DNA of 64,000 nucleotides from Sinohyriopsis cumingii (taxonomy: Eukaryota > Mollusca > Bivalvia > Unionida > Unionidae): positions 160,511,630 to 160,575,629 of the forward strand of contig CM068824.1 in assembly GCA_028554795.2 (NCBI GenBank), in the 5' to 3' direction. The notes beneath the pieces were generated by a model that worked only from the letters and a program-made list of their open reading frames with translations, made no database searches and was not told where the DNA came from. Both the position numbers and the translations under genes were made by a program. Below are positions 54,432-64,000 of the stretch, in pieces (position 1 is the first letter of the stretch; the number at the start of each line of letters is the position of its first letter).

Positions 54432-55355
54432 ATTATTTTCCTCACCCAATATTTTCTTTTAAAGTAAAAAGAACTCTTCACCAGTGTAATATAGTTCACA
54501 TGCAAATGTTTACATGTGGCTCATTAATACAAATATGTTAATGAGGGCTGTGATGTGACCATTGCATCCGAAGTACAGTTAAACATGTGAGCAAAGAAAA
54601 AAAAAAACAACATAAGACATCGCATAGTAATGAGGTATTATCACATTTAATATACTTTATATGAAATTGCCACTAAATAATTAATACACTGTTTCATTTT
54701 CATCAGTTCCAATTTTGAAAAGTTATACTGTAAATAATGAAACGATACAGGGTACTCAGCTCTACTGTAGTTATACTTAGTACAAGCTGTAATGAAGAGT
54801 AACATGTTGCATTAGATTATTCATGGGTAATTAGAGACCTGTGTCACTATCGTATATAGCTCTCCTTTCCTATGGAGGAGGTGAAACTGTTTGTGACTTA
54901 CGTGTGTTGTCCTTAATATTAATTGTAAAATTACCCCCTGTATAAAAGACCCTCCAGACAGGGACCCTGGCGGATAACCATGTGCTAAACTTTCAAGTTC
55001 ACAGATTCTTTGAAAAATTATGTTTTTGTCTTTGTTTTTGTCTTAATGTGTTAACAAAAATAACAACAGAACAAAACTGTCGGGTGATGTGTCTTACGTT
55101 GTAGAACTAGCACAGCAGAAAACAAATGTTTTTTGTTGGGTTTTTTAAAGTAGTTCTGAGGGTGTGGACACATTGAAGGGGACGACTGGTCTGAGATGAC
55201 TAGACTGAGATAGAAAAGTAAGGTTTGCAAAACAGCAAGATTTCTCTGTCGCATGGGTGAGAAATTATAAACAATAAAGCAGTAATCTGTAGACCAGGTT
55301 TGGAATACCTTTTGTACCTCAACACGTTGCACCACGGTCCACTCCCGATGAAAGG
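54432..55355. other. Non-coding stretch, possible 3' UTR of the 55.4-kb gene
   Basis: No ORF of note. AT-rich left half, less so at 54,880-55,000. Confidence 0.45.
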
Positions 55356-55520
55356 TTAAGAGCCAAATATTTCATCTTCCGCTCGTTTGGCCATATCCTT
55401 GAAGAAATTTCTCTTCCTTTTCAAATAGTTCATTCTAAAAGCTTTCAGTCTGTAACCGACATACACACCAGCAATAAATGCTATTCCTGCCACAACAATA
55501 AGTTCCGTAGACTTATTCAT
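55356..55520 (-). CDS. Mitoregulin-like mitochondrial microprotein (candidate)
   Basis: The open frame runs from 55,571, but I start at the internal ATG 55,520 (context ACAACATGA), giving 54 aa, close to the about 56 aa of the animal family. Residues 5-22 (ELIVVAGIAFIAGVYVGY) are one transmembrane helix with a Gly-x-x-x-Gly-like face. Residues 24-45 are strongly basic with RMNYLKRKRNFFKDMAKR, then a short acidic end. Mitoregulin (MTLN) is an inner-membrane microprotein with the same layout: short polar N-terminus, helix ending Gly-x-x, then Arg/Lys-rich tail with Tyr-Leu. The match is by eye on a very short protein, so other small single-pass proteins remain possible. It would be the only host gene in the window. 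No intron is needed within the frame. Confidence 0.55.
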   Translation of the reverse strand: MNKSTELIVVAGIAFIAGVYVGYRLKAFRMNYLKRKRNFFKDMAKRAEDEIFGS

Positions 55521-56804
55521 GTTGTACGAAAATAGGTAACAATTCTTGTTTGCGTTTACTATAGAATTCACCCAAAGGAATCAAGTACGCAAAGTCGTAC
55601 TTCGCGTCATCAATTCCTGCAGTGAGAATGAGACCATTTCATTATTAAAATATTCGTTTTTACTGAAAACCATTGTTAAAGGTAGCAAACGTGTACCAGC
55701 GGAAAAACCATCGTTCCTAATGGATTTTATTTCATCAACGATCCACATTCAAGACCCTGTGGAAAATAATGCAAATTTAATAATAATAGAAACATTTTAA
55801 GATCTGTTACAATTTATAAGCTGTCAAAAATGAACTGGCTATACTATATAACATAACAAGATATCAAATAAAGTTATCAGATATCTGAATAAATTCTGTT
55901 CATATGATATAAAATAAATTTATAAGATATATTTTAACCTTTAAGAGATATCGTGTAACCTTTTTCATATATCTTACAACCAGTAAGAGACATAATATAA
56001 TTTTTTAAGACAGATAATAAACTTAATTATGTAACTTTTGATCATTTGTTACGTATCTTGTAAATTTAATTAATTTTTTTTCATTAAATAGGATATATCA
56101 TAAAGATTTATTAAATATCTTGTTAAATATATTAGATATCTGTTAAACATGTTCAATTTTGATACCTTATAAACTTGGTGAAAAATGTTACGAACTTTAG
56201 AAGATATATCTTATAAACGTTATCAGACATCTTATATCCATTTCAAGACATCTCAATTATTATTTCGTTTAAACGTGAACGAAAAAAATCTCATAAATTT
56301 TATTAAGCAGTGGTTTCCAACCATTCCGAGTATGTCACAGACCACCACATGCTAATTGTTGTATTTATGGGTTACCTTAACTGAGAAAATATATAATGAC
56401 AAAAAAACAATAAACTCAGTAGCTAACTGTTGTAAATGAATTCCCATTTTATTTATTACAACAACAAATAAACACATTTGAAGAATAATAGTATTTGCGA
56501 GACATACGATCTAGGCAGTCAGTCGCACTATCTCAAACTTTACCAGATATCTTATAAACTTTATAAAACATCTGAACTGAACGTCTTTATCATATATCAT
56601 AGAAAGTTTACATGATATTACTTTACATATATTTTAACATTAACTGTAACACTGGTAAGAAACAAAAAAAGCAAATGCTCCTCAATATTTATTAAATTTT
56701 ATAACATTTCAGTTGTGGAAAAGAGGGACTCTCTCCTCTCTTTCTCTCACACACACACACACACTTAATACAGATTTGAACACATACACTGTTCTTACTG
56801 AATG
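55521..56804. other. Upstream and AT-rich non-coding stretch with ATATCTTATAAA repeats
   Basis: Variants of (A)GATATCTTATAAACTTTAT in both orientations occur about every 30-60 bases between 55,855 and 56,240 and again at 56,540-56,650. No gene. Confidence 0.6.
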
Positions 56805-56960
56805 CGTTAATGTTGTTTAGGGTTTTGCGCCATTTCTCAGCACATGATAGACTATACATGGCAGTCAGTATAACTGATGGAGAAAGAACCCAGAACCACC
56901 CACCCATTGGAAACTTCTGGCAAATTTTCTCACATACCCACAATGGCCGAGCCCGAGACT
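56805..56960 (-). mobile_element. SINE of the 49,605 family
   Basis: Minus strand contains TGCCATGTATAGTCTATCATG, AAATGGCGCAAAACCC and a matching upstream part with GGTTCTGGGTTCTTTCTCC. Confidence 0.72.
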
Positions 56961-58012
56961 ACAACCAACGGGGACAGAGTTAGATGGCAATGATGGACAC
57001 AAAGGGTCCATGATGGACACAAAGGGTCCTTTGAATGAGATAAAGGTTAATTAACAGTACAGAAAAATTACTTCTCATTTATCTGCTGACGAAAACCATG
57101 AAATTTTTTTCTTTAAAGATTTTCCTCCATGAGATGTATGTATGTATGTCTGTGTATGTGTGTATGTATGTATGTATGTATGTATGTATGTATGTATGTG
57201 TGTGTGTGTGCGTGTGTGTGTATGTATGTATGTATGTAATTCCAATAGCTATGTACATGTATGTACTGACTAGGGATTAGATAATATTTTCTACAATATG
57301 ATGCAATTACTTCTGATAAAATACCTAATTATATTAATGAAAAATACAGAAACTGACTGGCTTTCATTTTGACCAAGCCACAAGAAAGAGAACTATTCAT
57401 GTGGCAGCTGAAATGACCATGACAAAATTTATATTGATTCACCAACCATGATGTCAAAAGGAGTTTTGATACTCTGTAAAGATACATGATAGAAAAAATT
57501 TCATGGAAAGTGTTTGATTTCAGTAATAGAAAAAATAATTATTTATGTAGACGGATTATCAGATATTTTTTAATTCACAGGAATATAACTTAAATGAACA
57601 ATTTACAGAAGCAACAAAAGAAACACTGTTATTTCGTTTAACATTTTATTGTTTAATGCGTATTTCACGTTTCCTTTGACACTTGCCTGTTCCATTAATG
57701 TCTCATTTGTTTTATTTGAGTATTGATTTGATCGTTTTAAATACCATTTATTTTATTGAGCATTTGCTTGTTCCATTCATATTTTGTTTGTTTCTGTGTA
57801 CATAGTCTGTGCCTCATTAGTTCCATTCGAGTATTGATCTTATTGTCTGAGATTTAATATTTTTTATTTTACAAGAAGTCTGTTTTATTTCAGTTTTTCT
57901 TGGTTTACTTTGAGGTTACCTATATTGTTTTCATTTCATATTTTTGGCAACGATGGCTTTCTGTAACATAGTTTTGTAGTAGTTGGTAATTATATGCTTC
58001 CATCCAACACTT
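56961..58012. other. Non-coding stretch
   Basis: (GTAT)n microsatellite with a GT core at 57,133-57,240; otherwise AT-rich with no gene. Confidence 0.6.
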
Positions 58013-58014
58013 TA

Positions 58015-58062
<48 letters not shown>
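58013..58062. repeat. (GT)n(GA)n microsatellite
   Basis: Compound dinucleotide repeat just before the SINE. Confidence 0.95.
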
Positions 58063-58068
<6 letters not shown>

Positions 58069-58084
58069 TTGGAATTTTAACATA

Positions 58085-58345
58085 GCTTTACAAATTTTCA
58101 ATCATATCGCCACCATGTCTGCAGTGTGACAGTTTATAGTGATGTCTAGCACTGGGGCATCATGCCATAGATATATGTAGCATGATATCCCACCCAGTTA
58201 CACTATCCTGACACCAGGCCGACCAGTCCTAAGAGGTTATCTTAATGCTGAGCGCCAAGCGAGGCAGTGGTTAGTACCATTTTTATAAGTCTTTGGTATA
58301 ACTCGGCCGGGGTTCGAACCCACGACCTCCCGCATCTGAGGTGGC
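58085..58345 (-). mobile_element. tRNA-derived SINE, most complete copy
   Basis: On the minus strand the head has GATGCGGGAGGTCGTGG and the B box GGTTCGAACCC (58,321-58,311), then CCAAAGACTTATAAAAATGG, CTCGCTTGGCGCTCAGC, CGGCCTGGTGTCAGGATAG and GACATCACTATAAACTGTC. It serves as reference for the copies at 8,030/9,931, 10,555 and 23,070. Confidence 0.88.
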
Positions 58346-59094
58346 ACTAATGGTAAAGAAATGTAATTAAGATTAAAAAGAAGATAGAGTTATCTATTTG
58401 TGCATGAAAATCATTTTAAACAGTCTAAATTAGTTCCAGAGGTATTCCAAATGACATCATTACTGATATATATTGATTTGTGAATAAGATTGGTTAATTT
58501 GTATGGTCGTAATGATAATAATCCCGACGTCTTTAAGAATCTAAGATAAGGCAAGGTATTGTGCTCCATAATTCATATATTATCATTAGTGGTTACATAT
58601 TCAGGACATGGAACTTGATACACATATTATTCATGATAGAAATTAGAACAACCTAGGGTATCAGGTATGAACAAGATTTGCTGGAGTCATGGAGAGGAGT
58701 CAGTCCGGATGCTGTATTATTTACCTGGAGACAGCACAGTTCTATAAAACAAAGCATATGAGATTATTTCCTGATTCCTGAGGATATGGTTTCATATTTC
58801 ACAGATTCATCTATTGCTTTTGAGTATATAACATACCATGCTGCTATGATTTTAACTTGCATATAATTTACACTTCCCTTTGTTTATGCTACTGGAAATA
58901 TACTGCAAGACTTATGAAAAGGGGAATATATTAATACAATTAAAAGTGCATTTTAAATAATATCAACGATTATCAACTTGAGGGTGATAAAAAATGCTTT
59001 ATTATAAGAAAAGCTAACATGTAACAATCAGCTCTATTTTGGAAATCTTAGGCTCCAACGAAATTTGCAGATCAGGAAGATAATGAGTAATTTT
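58346..59094. other. Non-coding stretch
   Basis: Starts with the dispersed repeat shared with 2,010-2,060. No gene. Confidence 0.5.
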
Positions 59095-60090
59095 AAAAGC
59101 AACTGCAGAGCTTGTTTGAGAGAGTATCAATGAAGGCTGTCACACTTGTGATGGGTGCCATGAATGCAAAAATGGGCAGCAACTGCATCGGACTGGAAGT
59201 TATCATGTGGAAAGATGGCCGAGGAGAGATGAAAGACAATGGAGAGCTCTTTGTAGACTCCTTTTTAATTGATGGGGCAGTTTATCCCCCTTGTAGGATC
59301 CACAAAGTTGCATGGAAATCCTCAGGTTCAGTAACAGAGAATGAGATCGACCATATGCTGTTAGCTGCATATGGAAGACTTGGATGGATACGAGACCCTG
59401 TAGAGGAGCCAACGTTGGCTTAGACCATGTGGTGGAGATGGCTTATCCAAAGACCAGAATAAAGAACAAAGAACTGCCGAAACACACACAATGAGATAAC
59501 CTCCTGGCTCCCGACTGTTGAGATACAACAGGAGTTTGCCCAGCTCACAACTGTTGATAAGCAACTGGAGTTTGCCATTTCCTGCTTCAACTGATTTCAC
59601 TCTTGCTGACCTTCATGATGGGTTACATAGAGAAGAAGTTGAAACGAGTCAGAGTCAAGTTCACATCAACCTGTTAGGAGATTCAGAAAGAACATCCTGG
59701 AACGATAACAGCTGCCTGAAAACAATGTTGAGACTTAAACTCCAACCATTGCTGATCTATGTAGCAGATACATGGGGACACAAAGAATTTGGAACGTAAT
59801 CAACAGATCATTGTCAATACTCATCTCCAACAGATCTGTCACATCAGATGCACACAGAATCTTCAACCAGGAGTTTTGGCTGAGGACATAACCATTATTG
59901 AACACCATCAAGGAATGAGTGGAGATGGATTGGACATATCTTTCGAACAGACCAGCACAACATTGCTCACCATGCCCTGGACTAATAACTTATGCAATCC
60001 ACATGCCCTGTAGGAAGGCAAAACAGATAGCCCAAGACCGTGACAAATAGTGAGTTGCAGTAAAGGCCCTATGTTCCAGAGGGAATGAAG
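59095..60090 (+). mobile_element. RTE-like LINE remnant with internal deletion
   Basis: The endonuclease half (59,112-59,423) is joined to a C-terminal end (59,810-60,090), with the reverse transcriptase missing. The end reads KAKQIAQDRDK, two stops, then VAVKALCSRGNEEG, and matches the C-terminus of RTE/BovB-type polyproteins. Confidence 0.8.
59112..59423 (+). pseudogene. LINE apurinic-type endonuclease fragment
   Basis: The frame shows VTLVMGAMNAKMGSN (normally GDFNAK.G; the catalytic Asp is Ala here), GRGEMKDNGELFVDSF and ENEIDHMLL (the I-D-H/Y block). The arrangement is that of the APE endonuclease domain in RTE-like LINEs. Too short and altered to be active. Confidence 0.85.
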
Positions 60091-63000
60091 AGGGATGACG
60101 ATGACTTACTTTTGACAAGGAAATAAAGAGCTACTAATAGAGCATAATGTTAACACTCCTAACTTTCGAATTGAAGAAAAAAAATTGTTAATTGAAAATG
60201 TATTAGTGTTAGTTGAGTTTTGTATTTTGCAGTACATCAACACTTTAAAGGTTTTATCCTGCAGAGGAAAGTAAAGTACCTTACACAAAGACACTATGGT
60301 GGCCAAAGTAATGGTGGAGTAGAATCCACTCTTCCATTCCAGTCACAATGATTTTACGACTGAACCACCACAACTATGGAGTTTTAATTTAGGGGTGGGG
60401 AGGTGGTCGAAGCCGATAGCTACTGGGTTATCTCCATTCCAAACCTTTTCTTTTCTACTGACTTTCACTTCTTTACGCAAGATATATATATAAAATAAAA
60501 ATATATTTTCAACGAGATCTGATTAGCAACCAAGTACTCCAAACAGGTGTGCTCACTTCAATATAAAATAGTATGACAAGTTAAATGACTATGTCAATAC
60601 TGTGCACCTCAAACCGTTTCTATTATCATATAAACATTCCAAGACATTTTATACAATTTAGTGGCTATCTTAAATACTTTGTCTTATAAACTATACATAA
60701 GACACTTTATAAGATATCTTGTACACAAATTTTAATTCAGACATTTTACACTGTTTACATGTTTATGTTAGGGGACATGTGTGAACAAATATAGCTTTTG
60801 GTAGCAAACCTTCCCTGTTGTTCATACTCTAGTTTTCCAACGATCTGTACTGGCGCCTATTAAATCTTCTGGAGCCCTGGTGCTCACCTATACGCACAAA
60901 ATACAATAATTGCTCCTTTAGCCGCCTTTAGTTTTATTGTTGGAGCCATGGAAAGACTTTTTCTGGGCCTTCAACAACTATTATACTTGTCAGGTTATTA
61001 TCTTGTTGCTCTTAGGACATACCCATCAGAATGTTGAATCTGCTCAGTTTCAACTATTATATGTACCAGGTACAGCATGATCCATCACATCTTAAGAGTC
61101 TATCGATAACCGGACTCTCAATATGGCAATGCTTCTCATAACAGTCGACTTGAGATGCAGTACTCTGCACCACTGTTGCTAAGTGAGTGACTGTTATCTA
61201 GTTATTTACAATCTAGTTTTGGATATTATCCCTTTGCCATCCAACTTAGTGCATGCACATGTTAATTTGGACTAGGTAAAATTCTTCATAAAAATGTGCA
61301 AAGTCTGTGTTGAGGAAAATCTTTCCCAATCTCACTGGAGCACTTCCATTGTTAAATCTTAAGTTTTGGAGGTGCGTAGATCTTGCACATTGTCAAGCTC
61401 TTCAATCTCTTTGCAAGTAAATCCTGCATCCCATAATAGATGTGATCAGTTTTGAAAAACACTGGAATTTATCAAGTTTGAAGATAATGGGTAAAATTGC
61501 TAAAATAGCTTCAAAGGTTTATGAGATCTTAGAAACCATGTTAGATAACTTTATTTGGTTCATAAGACATATACCACATTTATACTTTATCTAAAAAAGT
61601 TTAAAAGGTATCTTATTAAGTTTGCAAGGTATCTCACATACTTTGAGTGTATGCAAGATCTATGCAGAATTGTCAGTAATAATGAATATATACAGCAAAA
61701 CTTCCTTAACTAGACACTGCTAGGCCCAAACATTTTGTCTATTTTATAGATTGCCAGGATATAGAGGTTCTATTAGTATTTGCCGAACTCTCCCTCTTGG
61801 AACTGGGTTATACAGACAGACATGCATCCTACATTAGAGTCATCACCAATTGCAACTAAGGACTATAAAACAAAAATCAATGGAATCGAATGGGCAACAA
61901 CTTTACTTGAAGAAGCACCACCAAACTTGTTTATGTCAAAGACCTTTAATACTCAAGTTTGTAGCCAAATTATGTGTCACACAGAAATGGAAAAAGTGCT
62001 TTCAACACATGCATTTTGAAACGGGGCATTTAACAAGATACCTGTATACAGGTAGAGATATACAAGGAATGCTAGATTATGGACATGTATTTTTATTAAT
62101 CAAATCATCAGTTCCATTATTTCACTGATGGAAGGTTTTAGGGAGAGAACTTCAACGCAAAAATTTAAAGATGTTTCAAACAATCTGGCAGGCTTAGAAT
62201 AAGTATTGAAAATTTATCTTCCAGTTTACCTATAGCCACTGCAGATATTTTCAAACAGTACAAATAAATTTGTTCTGTTTCTTGCACTAGCCAAGATATA
62301 CTGTTCCAGTTTAGGAAAAAAAATTGCATTATAGATTTTGTGTGTGTGTGTGTGTGTTTGTGTGTTCCTCAAAAATTTAAATGAAGACAGAATAATGTTT
62401 AATTCCTCAAGACAGACTTAGATATATCGTCTTTGATAATGTCCACCTGCACTTCAGTATTACCCATTTGAAAATTTGAGTGGAACAAATTTAGCATTCA
62501 TGAATACAAGTCTATAACACAAAATTTGTAAGATGATGGTTCAATTCAATTAGATAACCCAGAGGAGTGACCACTTGAGTTCAAATTTAAAATAATTGAT
62601 GGAAAACAAAATGGCATCTTCTATTTATCTAATAAATGTCACAAAAATGTGATTATCAACAATATCTTAAATTTCTTCCAAGGGCTATATAATCAAGATG
62701 CACATTTTCTAAATTTTTTAAAATTGGGTCATGAACTTGGAGGAGGAAGATTTAATGACATCAAAAACATTAATAATGGAACACATTAAACTGAACACAA
62801 TATAAACTAACTACATAAAAAAGCAAGTATTTCAATTATTTTTATTGTGCTAAATAATTTCACAAATAATTTACTTCATGAACTAGTAGTATCTGATACT
62901 TCTTGCGATGTTGTCTTGCCACTATCATATAAACAAGCACCATAAGGAAATTACCAGTTCTCTTGAAGTATGAGCGTAAACTGCAATTCACATACATACC

Positions 63001-64000
63001 ATAAAGCACAAGATTTTTGCAAGAATACAAATTCTGGGAATTAAGCAAATGACACCAATTTTGTAAAAATATTTTTCCTAGGAAAGGTTGTGATCCAAGA
63101 TAAAGAACATGTAGCCATTATGTATTAGTGAAAATTGTTTTACAAATCGAATAACAAAATTTGGCAAAAAACCTTATATTTCAGAAATAATAAGCTGACA
63201 GTGCCTTAATGAAGAAATAGGATAGTCAAGATTAGCTGAAACAAGAACATGTGGTACAAAGATGGGCTTACAAATGAGGAATTTGTACAAGTGCAAAAAT
63301 TAAACTTCAACATAATAATATACATTTGCCGACTCATTCATCAAGAAATGTAGAATAGAAAGATGCTCTAAACAGTAGACAGTGGCATTTGCAATACAAT
63401 GTGTAGGGTACCAACATTCTTACAGAAAAAAAATATAGGTGTACACAGCTCAGCCCAATAAGTGTGCATTGCAATAAAAATAGCATACTGTGTATTTATT
63501 CTATGCTGTCACTATCACAACAAACTAAGTTTAAAGATCCCAAATACTAAAATATCTGTGGAAACCTTAGGGTCCACATCCTCAAATCTTGATTTAAAGT
63601 ACAAAAAATGTTTTCTGCAAAATCAAGAAAACGTATCCTAACAAAAATAGGGTGAATTCACAGTAATTTGTTGAAAACCAATTTCTCCCTCATTTTGGCA
63701 TTGTATACTTTTTATCATGACTGTTTAAGTGTAAAACAAAAACAGTTTAATGTCAAGTTGTCAAATCTTTAAATTCACTTTCTTAATCATTCCCACTCAA
63801 TGTACTGAGAACAGCAATGGCATTGAGGGATGAAATGATAACATACTAAAAGGAAAAGTGGGAAGAACAAGGAGTAGAGTCACATATTAAAAATGATGTT
63901 ATTGTAGAAAGGCACGAAAATGCCTATATTGCCCCAAATTAATCCAAATTTGTTCTAAATTTATACTTTATCCATAAAAAAGTATTAAAACATAAATAAA
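60091..64000. other. AT-rich non-coding stretch
   Basis: No gene recognised. ATATCTTATAAA-type repeats recur at 60,640-60,750 and 61,490-61,660. A (GT)n is at 62,338-62,362. Open frames (largest 92 codons at 61,850-62,128) have no conserved feature. Confidence 0.55.

Noticed and set aside
61780-62128. Overlapping 79- and 92-codon frames
   Set aside because: No domain, compositional bias or conserved pattern; typical chance frames in AT-rich DNA.

Overview
The window is eukaryotic, AT-rich and dominated by repeats. It most likely comes from a mollusc. The main reason is several SINE copies with a tail of the type AGTGGCGTTAAACCC, which I know from molluscan genomes; species is not resolvable. 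There is no bacterial gene organisation. Apart from one possible small host gene (a mitoregulin-like microprotein at 55.4 kb), everything recognisable is mobile DNA or simple repeat.

Layout. 1-8 kb: non-coding AT-rich DNA, micro- and minisatellites, and two short hAT-like MITEs. 8.0-10.4 kb: a SINE split by a 1.8-kb non-autonomous Polinton with 6-bp target duplications, then another hAT-like MITE. 10.5-16.7 kb: a SINE, a 5'-truncated LINE and a minisatellite carrying TATCGATA. 16.7-28.3 kb: three decayed Ty3/gypsy-type retrotransposons, two on the minus strand and one on the plus strand, in which integrase lies upstream of reverse transcriptase (Gmr1-like order). 29,505-46,940: a full-length Polinton/Maverick of 17.4 kb with about 430-bp terminal inverted repeats and a 6-bp GACGTC target duplication. 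47-64 kb: AT-rich DNA with SINEs, MITE-like hairpins, microsatellites and an RTE-like LINE remnant.

The Polinton is the centre of interest. Its minus-strand core (44.6 to 32.9 kb) holds protein-primed DNA polymerase B (broken by one stop and one frameshift), an unknown 89-aa ORF, a packaging ATPase (broken by one stop), three small or basic virion-type proteins, a DDE integrase with chromodomain, a two-TM protein, a single-jelly-roll minor capsid candidate, a small basic protein and the double-jelly-roll major capsid protein. Many starts have a TATA box about 50-60 bp upstream, suggesting gene-by-gene promoters.

Five accessory genes flank this core at both ends (four minus, one plus). Each is followed, 19-28 bases after its stop, by a sequence matching the histone mRNA 3' stem-loop (GGCCCTTTTCAGGGCC, then ACCCA or a close variant), and then by a purine-rich GAAAAGA element like the U7-binding histone downstream element. 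The outermost two stem-loops lie inside the terminal inverted repeats. Three of the five genes also share a promoter cassette. The inference is that this element runs a dedicated module of non-polyadenylated, S-phase-coupled mRNAs, while its replication block has a conventional AATAAA. I do not know of a description of this in Polintons, and it is the main finding here.
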